This document shows positions 9,977-17,955 of a stretch of DNA of 64,000 bases, in pieces. How positions within the stretch are numbered: position 1 is the stretch's first letter; every line of letters begins with the position of its first letter. The stretch covers positions 104,052 through 168,051 of the forward strand of contig JAPSLB010000002.1 in assembly GCA_031181145.1 (NCBI GenBank), read 5' to 3'. This DNA comes from Microvirga sp. (lineage in GTDB: Bacteria > Pseudomonadota > Alphaproteobacteria > Rhizobiales > Beijerinckiaceae). The translations under genes were made by a program, and so were the position numbers. Under the pieces are notes generated by a model, which worked only from the letters and a program-made list of their open reading frames with translations, was not told the origin of the DNA and ran no database searches.

Positions 9977-10755
9977 ATGACCAGGCGACCGCGACCCTGA
10001 CCCTCCCTCTCGACGAAGGCAACCCGACACCGCTCTATCTGCAGCTTCAGCAATCCATCGAGGACGCCGTTCGCAAGGGCTCCCTTAAGGCAGACGATGC
10101 TCTTCCCGGCGAACGCGATCTTGCCAAGCAGCTCGGCATTTCACGCGTCACGGTGCGTAAGGCCATCACCGGTCTGGTCAAGAAAGGCGTCCTTGTTCAA
10201 CGCTGGGGATCCGGCACGTTCATCGCGCCGCAGATGCGTCTTGAGCAGCCGCTCTCACGTCTGTCGAGCTTCACGGACGACATGTCGGCGCGCGGTTTGC
10301 AGTCGTCCGCCGTTCTGCTGAGCCGTTCGACAGGACAGGCCTCGCCCGATGAGCTGATGGCGCTGGGCTTGTCGCCGGGCGACACGGTGAGCCGGGTCAA
10401 TCGCCTGCGTATGGCCAACGACATCCCCATGGCCATCGAGCATGCGGTTCTCCCTTCCCGCTTTCTGCCGGATCCGAGCCTCGTGAAGCAGTCTCTCTAC
10501 GCAGCACTGCACGAGCAAGGCTTCATGCCGGTTCGCGCGCTGCAGAGGCTGCATGCGGTGCTGCTGAACGAGGAACAGGCTTCTCTCCTCCACGTTCCGC
10601 CCCAGAGCCCTGCCCTCTACATCGAGCGGCGATCGTTCACGGCGGCGAGCGAGGTCGTCGAGTTCACCTCGTCCTATTACCGGGGCGACGCCTATGATTT
10701 CGTAGCCGAGTTGTCCATCGCCCAGCCTGAGCGGATCCACCATGACGATGACTGA
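9973..10755 (+). CDS. GntR-family (HutC/UTRA) transcriptional regulator, probable amino-sugar regulator
   Basis: A 260-residue regulator. An N-terminal winged helix covers about residues 18-85 (PLYLQLQQSIEDAV, LPGERDLAKQLGISRVTVRK, then the wing VQRWGSGTFI). A C-terminal UTRA ligand domain follows, with the family motifs VNRLRMANDIPMAIEHAVLP and YIERRSFTAASEVVEFTSSYY. Related regulators (NagQ, NagR, DasR) sense GlcNAc-6-P or GlcN-6-P. Its place inside the kinase-nagB-nagA operon, overlapping both neighbours (4 nt and 14 nt), makes it the likely local and auto-regulator of amino-sugar use. The effector is inferred. Confidence 0.88.
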   Translation: MNDQATATLTLPLDEGNPTPLYLQLQQSIEDAVRKGSLKADDALPGERDLAKQLGISRVTVRKAITGLVKKGVLVQRWGSGTFIAPQMRLEQPLSRLSSFTDDMSARGLQSSAVLLSRSTGQASPDELMALGLSPGDTVSRVNRLRMANDIPMAIEHAVLPSRFLPDPSLVKQSLYAALHEQGFMPVRALQRLHAVLLNEEQASLLHVPPQSPALYIERRSFTAASEVVEFTSSYYRGDAYDFVAELSIAQPERIHHDDD

Positions 10756-11794
10756 CCTGAATTCCTCCACCATGACCGCCATGCTGAGCGAGGCCCGTGA
10801 GGCGCCCCAGGTCGTAGCGCGCCTGCTCGACAGCAATGCACCTCTGTGCCGGGATCTCGGCGAGCGGCTTCGCGCATCGCCGCCGCCCTTTGCCGTCACC
10901 TGCGCCCGCGGCAGTTCGGACAATGCGGCAACCTTCGTCAAATACCTGCTCGAGATTCATTCCGGCCTCGTGACGGCCTCCGTCGGACCGTCGGTGACAT
11001 CGGTGTACGAGGCACGCCCCCGCATGCGCGATGCGCTCTTTCTTGCCGTCTCGCAATCGGGCCGCAGCCCCGACATTCTCAATCTCGCGCAGGCCGGGCG
11101 AGACGACGGCGCGCTGACGGTTGCGCTCGTCAACGACACCGCGTCGCCGCTGGCCTCCACCTGCGAGGTCGTGCTGCCGCTCCATGCGGGTCCTGAGAAG
11201 AGCGTGGCCGCGACGAAGTCCTTCATCTCCGCCCTGGCCGCAGGCTTTCAGCTGGTCGCGCATTGGTCGCAGGACAAGGAATTGCTCGCGGCGCTCGACA
11301 CCCTGCCGGACGTCCTCGCCAAGGCTGCCGCCATCGACTGGTCGGCCGCGCTTCCCGAACTATCTGAAGCCGACAATCTCTTCGTCGTCGGGCGTGGCGT
11401 TGGGTTTGCCGTCGCACAGGAAGCGGCCCTCAAGCTGAAGGAAACTTCCGGCGTTCATGCGGAAGCCATGAGCGCCGCAGAACTGATGCATGGCCCTTGG
11501 ACCCTGGCGGGCGATCACTTCCCGGTCCTGGTTCTGAGCCAGCGCGACGAAACCCTGGGCGGCGTGAATGATCTTGTCACGAAGCTCAACGAGCAGGGAG
11601 TTCCCGTCGTCGTGGCCGGCGCCGCCGAGGGCCCTGCAACCGTGATGCTCCCTTCGGTCGAGAACGTGCATCCCTATCTTGCTCCGATCGCCATGATTCA
11701 GAGTTTCTACCCTCTCGTGAATGCGATCGCTCTCGCGCGCGGCCGCAACCCCGACAATCCCCCGCGCCTGCGCAAAGTCACGGAGACGGTCTGA
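10742..11794 (+). CDS. SIS-domain glucosamine-6-phosphate deaminase (NagB-II type)
   Basis: A 350-residue protein made of two SIS domains like the isomerase half of GlmS, without the glutaminase domain. Phosphosugar-binding motifs are ARGSSDNAATFVKY and SQSGRSPDIL in the first half and GRGVGFAVAQEAALKLKE plus AEAMSAAELMHGP in the second. This class replaces classical NagB in many proteobacteria and converts GlcN-6-phosphate to fructose-6-phosphate and ammonia. It lies between the regulator and nagA, which strongly supports that role over AgaS-type galactosamine deamination. It overlaps the GntR gene by 14 nt and shares one base with nagA (TGATG). Confidence 0.87.
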   Translation: MTMTDLNSSTMTAMLSEAREAPQVVARLLDSNAPLCRDLGERLRASPPPFAVTCARGSSDNAATFVKYLLEIHSGLVTASVGPSVTSVYEARPRMRDALFLAVSQSGRSPDILNLAQAGRDDGALTVALVNDTASPLASTCEVVLPLHAGPEKSVAATKSFISALAAGFQLVAHWSQDKELLAALDTLPDVLAKAAAIDWSAALPELSEADNLFVVGRGVGFAVAQEAALKLKETSGVHAEAMSAAELMHGPWTLAGDHFPVLVLSQRDETLGGVNDLVTKLNEQGVPVVVAGAAEGPATVMLPSVENVHPYLAPIAMIQSFYPLVNAIALARGRNPDNPPRLRKVTETV

Positions 11795-12930
11795 TGCCTC
11801 TTGCCCTGACAGGCGCCCGGATCTTCGATGGAACCCATATGCTCGAAGGCCGCGCTGTCGTCATCGAGCATGGCCGCATCGTTGCCCTCCCGCAGGAACG
11901 CGACCTCGGGGCGGGCATCAAGCGGCGCGCGTTGGCAGGCCTGCTCGCCCCTGGCTTCATCGACGTTCAGGTGAATGGCGGCGGCGGCATCATGTTCAAT
12001 GATGCGCGGAGCGTCGAGGGTCTCAGGATCATGGTCGCCGCGCATCGCAAGTACGGCACGACGGGCCTGCTCCCTACCTTCATCACCGACACGCGCGACA
12101 AGATGGCCGAAGCCGTCGACGCCATTCGGGCCGCCCTTTTCATGAACGTCCCGGGCGTGCTCGGCATTCATGTTGAAGGTCCCTTCATCAACCCCGCCAG
12201 GAAAGGCGTGCACGATGCAGCCTTCATGCGGCCGATGGAGGAAACGGATCTCGACATCCTGATGTCGCTGAAGGATGGCCGCACTCTCGTGACGCTCGCG
12301 CCCGAATGCAACAGCATGGAGTTCATTGCACGATTGGCTGCGGCAGGCGTACTCATTTGCGCCGGCCATACGGCGAGCGATTACGATACCGTGATGGAAG
12401 CCTTCCGCTACGGCCTCAGAGGCTTCACGCATCTCTACAATGCCATGCCACCTCTTGTCGGGCGTGAGCCCGGACCTGTGGGAGCCGCCCTCGACAATCG
12501 CGACGCCTGGTGCGGGATCATTGTCGACGGGCACCATGTCAGCGACGCTTCGCTGCGTCTTGCCATTGCGGCCAAGGGGACGGAGCGCATGATGCTGGTG
12601 ACGGACGCCATGGCCGTGACCGGCACCGACATGAAGACCTTTGACCTGCATGGCCGCACGATCTACCGCAAGGAAGGCAGACTTGCGACGGAAGACGGAA
12701 CGCTCGCGGGCTCCGATCTCGACATGGCATGCGCCGTTCGCAACAGCGTGGAGCGGCTCGGCTTGGGCCTGCCGGACGCGCTGCGCATGGCCTCCCTCGT
12801 GCCTGCCGCGTTCCTGAGGCTCGATCATGAGCTTGGACGCATCGCCCCAGGCTATCGCGCGGATCTCGTTCTGCTCGACGAAAGCCTCCATGTGCAGGAC
12901 ACCTGGATCGGGGGCGAGGCCTCGCCCTAG
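11794..12930 (+). CDS. nagA: N-acetylglucosamine-6-phosphate deacetylase
   Basis: A 378-residue amidohydrolase-fold enzyme of normal NagA length. Motifs: the early metal/fold segment GFIDVQVNGGGG, the catalytic-site HVEGPFINPARKGVHD near residue 125, the metal histidines in GHTASDY and GFTHLYNAMPPL, and the catalytic aspartate in LVTDAMA. It releases acetate from GlcNAc-6-phosphate to give GlcN-6-phosphate for the upstream deaminase. The ATG overlaps the stop of the deaminase by one base. Its TAG stop sits in a CTAG that is also the stop of the convergent GNAT gene. Confidence 0.95.
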   Translation: MPLALTGARIFDGTHMLEGRAVVIEHGRIVALPQERDLGAGIKRRALAGLLAPGFIDVQVNGGGGIMFNDARSVEGLRIMVAAHRKYGTTGLLPTFITDTRDKMAEAVDAIRAALFMNVPGVLGIHVEGPFINPARKGVHDAAFMRPMEETDLDILMSLKDGRTLVTLAPECNSMEFIARLAAAGVLICAGHTASDYDTVMEAFRYGLRGFTHLYNAMPPLVGREPGPVGAALDNRDAWCGIIVDGHHVSDASLRLAIAAKGTERMMLVTDAMAVTGTDMKTFDLHGRTIYRKEGRLATEDGTLAGSDLDMACAVRNSVERLGLGLPDALRMASLVPAAFLRLDHELGRIAPGYRADLVLLDESLHVQDTWIGGEASP

Positions 12931-13373
12931 ACGGAAAGATCTTTCTCGTAGAAGACGAAGCTGCGTTTCATTCCCGCGAACTCCCGCTCGTATGCGCGGG
13001 TGACGCGCCAGCCATGCCGTTCGTAGAAGCGCCGCGCGCCGTGATTGTCGCGGAAGCATTCGAGGCTCTTCGCGCCTCGATCTTCCGCCGCCTTGAGGAG
13101 CTGGGCGCCTCCGCCCTCCCCGCATGAGCCAGGATCCATGAACAGCATGTCGATATGGCCGTCGGTCATGAGCAGGAAGCCGAGAGCATCGTCCCGCTGC
13201 ACGGCGACCAGCATCCGCTCCCAGGCCCCCGCGAAGCGCTCGGCGAAGTAAGCCGCATCGCGGCCTGCCAGAGCGTCCGGCTCCAGGATCGTCGCGAAAC
13301 CGGTACGGTAGGAGCGCGCCGCCACCCGGGCGAGGGAGGGGATGTCCTCGATCCGAGCCTGCCGCACGATCAC
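12927..13373 (-). CDS. GNAT-family N-acetyltransferase
   Basis: A 148-residue single-domain GNAT protein: N-terminal VRQARIEDIPSLARVAARSY, central beta strands DALGFLLMTDGHIDMLFMDP with the acyl-CoA loop GSCGEGGGAQLL, and the C-terminal hallmark NHGARRFYERHGW. The substrate is unknown. The GTG start at 13373 overlaps the TGA of the ABC permease upstream (GTGA), which argues for co-expression and against the longer ATG form that would run deep into the permease gene. Being coupled to a peptide-type importer inside an amino-sugar cluster, it may acetylate an imported compound; that is inference. Confidence 0.75.
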   Translation of the reverse strand: MIVRQARIEDIPSLARVAARSYRTGFATILEPDALAGRDAAYFAERFAGAWERMLVAVQRDDALGFLLMTDGHIDMLFMDPGSCGEGGGAQLLKAAEDRGAKSLECFRDNHGARRFYERHGWRVTRAYEREFAGMKRSFVFYEKDLSV

Positions 13374-14194
13374 GGCTGGCCCCTCAGGCGCGGATCGAGC
13401 GTATCGCGCAGGGCATCCCCCAGAAGATTGAAGCCGAACGAGAGGAAGAGGATCGCAAATCCGGCGAAGATCGCGCTCCATGGAGAGAGCATGAGGAAAT
13501 TGCGGCCCTCCGAGAGCATGAGGCCCAGGGACGGCGTCGGCGGTTGCGTGCCGAGGCCGAGGAAGGAGAGCGACGCCTCCACCAGGATGGCGGCGGACAG
13601 GAGAAGGCTCGTCTGGACAAGAATGACCGATGCCAGGTTCGGCAGGATGTGCAGGAAGATGATTCGCGCGTCGGAAGAGCCGATCGCGCGTGCGCCGGCC
13701 ACGAATTCACTCTCGCACAGCACGAGCGCGGGCCCGCGCAGGAGCCTGGCGAAGATCGGCGTGTAGACGACGGCGATGGCGACAGCCGCACTGTAGGTAT
13801 GCGGTCCGAGAACCGCGATGATGCCGATGGCGAGCAGCATGACCGGGAAAGCGAACAGCACGTCCATGATACGCATGATGATCCGGTCGAGCCAGCCGCG
13901 ATAGTAGGCTGCGAAGAGCCCGAGCGCGCCACCAGCGAGGAGGGCGACGCCCACGGCGAGTACGCAGGCGATCAGCGACGTGCGATAGCCGTAGAGAATG
14001 CGGGTGAGCACATCGCGGCCGAGTTGATCGGTTCCGAGCCAGTTGAGATCGCTCGGCCCTCTCAGGCGGCGCGCGACGCTCTGAGTCATCGGGTCGTAGG
14101 GTGCGATCAGAGGCGCTCCGATGGCGAGGATGAGCTGGATCGCCACGAGCAGAACGGCGAATGTGAGGAGCTTGTTCTTGGCCAAGGACTTCAC
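13370..14194 (-). CDS. Peptide-type ABC transporter permease (DppC/OppC family)
   Basis: A 274-residue inner-membrane permease. It has the short cytoplasmic N-terminus and first helix of the DppC class (LLTFAVLLVAIQLILAIGAP), then the LNWLGTDQLGRDVLTRILYG segment highly typical of that family, and a coupling loop VAGARAIGSSDARIIFLHILPN. It pairs with the DppB-type permease ending 3 nt upstream and with the binding protein before that. No ABC ATPase of the DppD/DppF type follows: the next gene is a GNAT enzyme, so the importer must borrow its ATPases. Confidence 0.9.
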   Translation of the reverse strand: MKSLAKNKLLTFAVLLVAIQLILAIGAPLIAPYDPMTQSVARRLRGPSDLNWLGTDQLGRDVLTRILYGYRTSLIACVLAVGVALLAGGALGLFAAYYRGWLDRIIMRIMDVLFAFPVMLLAIGIIAVLGPHTYSAAVAIAVVYTPIFARLLRGPALVLCESEFVAGARAIGSSDARIIFLHILPNLASVILVQTSLLLSAAILVEASLSFLGLGTQPPTPSLGLMLSEGRNFLMLSPWSAIFAGFAILFLSFGFNLLGDALRDTLDPRLRGQP

Positions 14195-14197
14195 GGC

Positions 14198-15145
14198 TCA
14201 GGCCCTCACGCGCGGGTCGACGAGGATGTAGAGGAAATCGACCAGGAAGTTCACGAGCACGAAGCCCGCCGTTACCACCAGAATCGTGGCCTGGATCAAC
14301 GGATAATTACGCTCGGCGATGGCACCGAGGATCAGCCTCCCGAGACCCGGAATGGCGAAGACCTGCTCGACGACGATGGCGCCGCCGAGGAGATAGCCTG
14401 TCATGATGCCTACAGACGTCAGGAACGGAATGAGCGCGTTGCGCAGGGCATGCTTGTAGACCACGCGCCGCTCCGGCAGGCCCTTGGCACGTGCCGTACG
14501 GATATAGTCCTGCCCAAGCGCATCGAGCATAGCCGAACGCACGAGGCGGGAAAGATTGGCGAGGATCGGCAGAGCGAGCGCGACCGATGGCAGCAGCATG
14601 CGCTGGAGATTGCCGAGCGGATCCTCCGAGAAGGGCACATAGCCGAGCGACGCGAAGCTCGGCGCCCACGCCGAGAGCAGCAGGATCATGACGATCCCGA
14701 GCCAGAACGACGGGATAGTGAGCCCCGCGATGGCGCCGATACGCATGGCGACATCGGCGACGCCGCCACGCGTCTGCGCCATCAGGCACCCGACCGGAAC
14801 TGCCAGAACGGCTCCCATGGTGAGCGCCAGCGCAGTCAGTTCGAGCGTCGGCCAGAGATGGATGAGAATTTCAGTCGCGACAGGACGTCCGGTCCAGAGC
14901 GAAGTGCCGAAATCGCCGCGCAGGGCAGCCCCGGCCCAGAGCAGGTACTGCTCGATGACCGGGCGGTCGAGACCGACGCGACGGTTGAGTTCGGCCATAC
15001 GTTCCGGCGTGATCTCGGTGTTCGCCCCCAGCATGATCGCCACCGCGTCGCCCGGGATCAGCCGGATCATCAGGAACACGATAATCGACACGCCGAAGAG
15101 CACGATGACGAGATCGATCAGACGTGCGAGCAGAACGCGGCTCAT
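14198..15145 (-). CDS. Peptide-type ABC transporter permease (DppB/OppB family)
   Basis: A 315-residue permease with the DppB-type opening (LLARLIDLVIVLFGVSIIVFLMIRLIPGDAV), a periplasmic segment MAELNRRVGLDRPVIEQYL, five to six further helices and a coupling loop DYIRTARAKGLPERRVVYKHALRN. It forms the channel with the adjacent DppC-type protein. The family imports di- and oligopeptides, but members also take glutathione, nickel chelates or murein peptides. It follows the binding-protein gene after 68 nt containing a hairpin and precedes dppC-like by 3 nt. Confidence 0.9.
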   Translation of the reverse strand: MSRVLLARLIDLVIVLFGVSIIVFLMIRLIPGDAVAIMLGANTEITPERMAELNRRVGLDRPVIEQYLLWAGAALRGDFGTSLWTGRPVATEILIHLWPTLELTALALTMGAVLAVPVGCLMAQTRGGVADVAMRIGAIAGLTIPSFWLGIVMILLLSAWAPSFASLGYVPFSEDPLGNLQRMLLPSVALALPILANLSRLVRSAMLDALGQDYIRTARAKGLPERRVVYKHALRNALIPFLTSVGIMTGYLLGGAIVVEQVFAIPGLGRLILGAIAERNYPLIQATILVVTAGFVLVNFLVDFLYILVDPRVRA

Positions 15146-15163
15146 CGGGACAGGCTCTCCTGA

Positions 15164-15204
15164 AAAAGAAAAGCACCGGCGCAGCCAGAAAGCCGTGCCG
15201 GTGC
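15164..15204 (-). terminator. Intercistronic hairpin with T-tract between binding protein and permeases
   Basis: The arms GCACCGGC (15173-15180) and GCCGGTGC (15197-15204) are exact complements around a 16-nt loop. On the minus strand the stem is followed by TTTTCTTTTTC. This looks like a partial terminator or 3' stabiliser, a common way to make more binding protein than permease. Confidence 0.6.
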
Positions 15205-15213
15205 CGGACGCGA

Positions 15214-16713
15214 TCAGTAGGATGCGCTGCGCAGCATCATGAGCGAGCGGTTCGGCACGACGTCATAGCCCTTGAGCTTGTCGTTCATGGCCGAGAACAG
15301 CGTGCCGTACGTCAGATGCGCAACCGGGCCCGTGCAGGCGAGCTTCTTCTGTACCTGGTCATAGGCCCTCTTGCGCTCGCCCTGATCGGACAGGGTACGG
15401 GCCTTGTCGAGCAGGCTGTCGATCTCCGCGTCCGAATACTTGAACACGTTGGTCGAGCCGCCTGTGCGGAAGGTGCGGTAGAAATACTCGTCGGGATCGG
15501 GCTGACCCGCATTGATGGAGGCGAACATGTCGAAGTTGCTGTTGCGCCAATCCTGAATGAACTGGCCCTGCTCCTGGTTGATCAGCTCCACCTTGAAGCC
15601 TGCTTTGTTCAGCTGCTCCTGAACAACCTGGGCCACGTCCTTGATGTCCTGGCGCGGCAGGACCTTCATAGAGACGGCAACCGGCATCGCAACCCCCGCT
15701 TCCTTCAGAAGCGCCTGGGCCCTCGCCGGATCGTGCGCATAGCAGCCGAACTCCTTCACGTCGAGCGCCCAGGACTTGAGCGCCGGCGAGAGAGGCCCCC
15801 CGGGAACGCCCGCGCCGAAGAGCGCCGCCTCCACGATTTCCTGACGGTTGATGGCGTAGTTCACGGCCTCGCGCACCTTCGGATTGTCGAAGGGCGGCTT
15901 CGAAACGTTCATCCCGATCAGCGTGTAAGCGAGATCCATGGTCTCGGCGAGCTTCACGTTCGGCCTGCCCTTGAGCTGAAGGGCCGTTGCCGCATCGATG
16001 TTCGGCAGAAGCGCGTATTGGCCGTTGGTCAGCCCCACCTGGCGGGTGGCTGATTCAGGCACGATGTTGAACTTGAGCCCGGAGAGCTTCGGCAACCCCT
16101 TGTCCCAATAGGCTTCGTTCTTGGCGAGGAGGATGTAGCCGTTCGGCTGCCATTCCTGGAACTTGAAGGGACCGGTGCCTACGGGAGTCTTCTGAAGCGC
16201 GTCCTTGTTCGTCTCCATGGCGCGCGGCACGATGGCGATGACGGAGAGCGAGCTGAGAAGAGCCGCGGACGGCTCCTTGAGCTTCAGCTCCACCGTCTGT
16301 GCATCGACGGCATTGGCGCTCTCCACGGCCGAAAGGCGGCTCGCGAGAGGCGAGGCCATGTCCTTGCTCAGCAGGCGCTTCACGGAAGCCACCACGTCCG
16401 CGGCCTCCATGGGCGAGCCATCGTGGAATTTCACGCCCGAGCGCAACTTGAAGGTGTAGGTTTTGCCGTCTTCCGAGACCGTCCAGGATTCGGCAAGGCT
16501 CGGGATGATCTTCAGATCCTTGTCGATGGCGGTGAGGCCCTCATAGATGTTGCCGTTGACCACCATGAAGCTCGGAAAGGCAGTGATGAGATGGGGGTCG
16601 AGGCCAGTGGGGCCGTTATCCGCTCCGATCTCCAGAACCTGGGCCGAGGCGGTCGTCAGCGCCGCCGCCATGAAGCCTGCGCCGACCACGCCGCGCAGCA
16701 TTGACCTGAACAT
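15214..16713 (-). CDS. Peptide-type ABC transporter substrate-binding protein (SBP family 5)
   Basis: A 499-residue periplasmic protein of the DppA/OppA/NikA family. The signal peptide MFRSMLRGVVGAGFMAAALT ends before TASA/QVLEIG. Family signatures are LDPHLITAFPSFMVVNGNIYEGLT and LAESWTVSEDGKTYTFKLR. The ATG at 16713 has GGGAG nine bases upstream; a longer frame to 16773 would bury the signal peptide. The gene is divergent from anmK and shares a 140-bp regulatory region with it. That linkage suggests a cell-wall-derived ligand such as a muropeptide or murein peptide. This is inference, since peptides in general are also possible. Confidence 0.88.
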   Translation of the reverse strand: MFRSMLRGVVGAGFMAAALTTASAQVLEIGADNGPTGLDPHLITAFPSFMVVNGNIYEGLTAIDKDLKIIPSLAESWTVSEDGKTYTFKLRSGVKFHDGSPMEAADVVASVKRLLSKDMASPLASRLSAVESANAVDAQTVELKLKEPSAALLSSLSVIAIVPRAMETNKDALQKTPVGTGPFKFQEWQPNGYILLAKNEAYWDKGLPKLSGLKFNIVPESATRQVGLTNGQYALLPNIDAATALQLKGRPNVKLAETMDLAYTLIGMNVSKPPFDNPKVREAVNYAINRQEIVEAALFGAGVPGGPLSPALKSWALDVKEFGCYAHDPARAQALLKEAGVAMPVAVSMKVLPRQDIKDVAQVVQEQLNKAGFKVELINQEQGQFIQDWRNSNFDMFASINAGQPDPDEYFYRTFRTGGSTNVFKYSDAEIDSLLDKARTLSDQGERKRAYDQVQKKLACTGPVAHLTYGTLFSAMNDKLKGYDVVPNRSLMMLRSASY

Positions 16714-16783
16714 GCGTCTTTTCTCCCTTGGAAGCCGCAGGGAATTTATAGTGCACGTCTTCGGGCCTGTCATGATCCAATCT

Positions 16784-16819
16784 CATACCACTCTGGACCA
16801 CTTGGACTCCTGTGGTATG
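16784..16819. promoter_or_regulatory. Inverted repeat in the divergent anmK / ABC importer promoter region
   Basis: CATACCAC (16784-16791) and GTGGTATG (16812-16819) are perfect inverse complements separated by 20 nt that contain CTGGACCAC and TTGGACTCC. The element lies midway between the two divergent starts (16713 and 16853) and suits a dimeric regulator controlling both. The GntR protein at 9973 is the obvious candidate; see the similar sequences at 9053 and 19048. Confidence 0.5.
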
Positions 16820-16852
16820 GTCCGCCGAATGGCCTGAAGCCTGGAGGAACCG

Positions 16853-17950
16853 ATGGCACGACGCCCACCCCTTAAAGCCATTGGCGCGATCAGCGGAACG
16901 TCCATGGACGGCATCGACGTCTCCATCGTCGAGACGGATGGCGAGGCCTTTGTGAAACCGGGCCCCGGACGCACCTTCTCCTACCCCGCCGAGTTGAGAA
17001 GGTCCCTGCAGGACCTGATCGCACAGCCTGAGCGTGCACAAAGCGAACCCCTCGAGGACCTCGAGCGGGCGGTCACGCGGGCGCATATCGACGCCATCCG
17101 CCGCTTCATGGAGGAGACCGATACATCCTCGAAGGACGTGAGCCTCGTCGGCTTCCACGGCCAGACGGTTTATCACCGGCCGGAGCTCCGCTTCACCCGC
17201 CAGCTCGGCATCGGCGCCATGGTCGCGCGGGAGCTCGGCATCGACACCGTGTCCCGCTTCCGGCACGCGGATGTCGCCTCCGGCGGCGAAGGGGCGCCCT
17301 TCGTTCCGCTCTATCACCGCGCGCTTGCAAGCCGACTGCCTCAGCCGGTCATGATCCTCAATCTCGGCGGCGTCGGGAATGTCACCTATATCGACGGTGA
17401 GATGGTGATCGCCTTCGATACCGGCCCCGCCAGCGCCCTCCTCGACGATTTCGTTCTGCGCCGCAGAGGCTTGAGTTTCGATGAGAACGGCAAGCTCGCC
17501 GCATCCGGCACGGTGAGCGAGCCGCTCGTCGCCGAGTTCATGAGCAATCCGTTCTTCGGCCGACCCGCTCCCAAATCCCTCGACCGGCAGGATTTCCACG
17601 CCCGGGCCAAAAGCGTCGAAACCCTCTCGGACGAGGATGGCGCGGCGACACTCGCGGCCTTCACCATCGAATCCACAGTCGCCGCGCTCCGCCATGTCCC
17701 GCGTGCCCCGCAGCGCTGGCTCGTCACCGGCGGCGGACGCCTCAATGCGCATTTCATGCGCCGGCTGCACGAGCGCCTCAGCGTTCCTGTCGATCCGGTG
17801 GAGGCTGTGGGCTGGAACGGCGATTTCCTCGAAGCCCAGGCCTTCGGCTATCTCGCCGTCAGATCGACGCTCGGCCTGCCTCTCAGCCTTCCGACGACGA
17901 CGGGCGTGCCGCACCCCATGCCCGGCGGCGAGCTCCATCGCGCGGCCTGA
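16853..17950 (+). CDS. anmK: Anhydro-N-acetylmuramic acid kinase
   Basis: A 365-residue ASKHA kinase that opens the 1,6-anhydro ring and phosphorylates anhMurNAc to MurNAc-6-phosphate in cytoplasmic peptidoglycan recycling. Diagnostic motifs: AIGAISGTSMDGIDVSIV at residues 10-27, GFHGQTVYHRP near 100, LNLGGVGNVTYI near 168 with DTGPASALLDDF just after, and WLVTGGGRLNAHFM near 286. The ATG has CTGGAGGAAC just upstream. It heads an operon with a serine hydrolase (5 nt gap) and then murQ, so product and next enzyme are encoded together. Confidence 0.95.
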   Translation: MARRPPLKAIGAISGTSMDGIDVSIVETDGEAFVKPGPGRTFSYPAELRRSLQDLIAQPERAQSEPLEDLERAVTRAHIDAIRRFMEETDTSSKDVSLVGFHGQTVYHRPELRFTRQLGIGAMVARELGIDTVSRFRHADVASGGEGAPFVPLYHRALASRLPQPVMILNLGGVGNVTYIDGEMVIAFDTGPASALLDDFVLRRRGLSFDENGKLAASGTVSEPLVAEFMSNPFFGRPAPKSLDRQDFHARAKSVETLSDEDGAATLAAFTIESTVAALRHVPRAPQRWLVTGGGRLNAHFMRRLHERLSVPVDPVEAVGWNGDFLEAQAFGYLAVRSTLGLPLSLPTTTGVPHPMPGGELHRAA

Positions 17951-17955
17951 GAGCC

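Noticed and set aside
13544..15163. Plus-strand open frame of about 540 codons opposite the permeases
   Set aside because: Antisense to two well-supported ABC permeases; acidic, charged sequence typical of GC-rich shadow frames.
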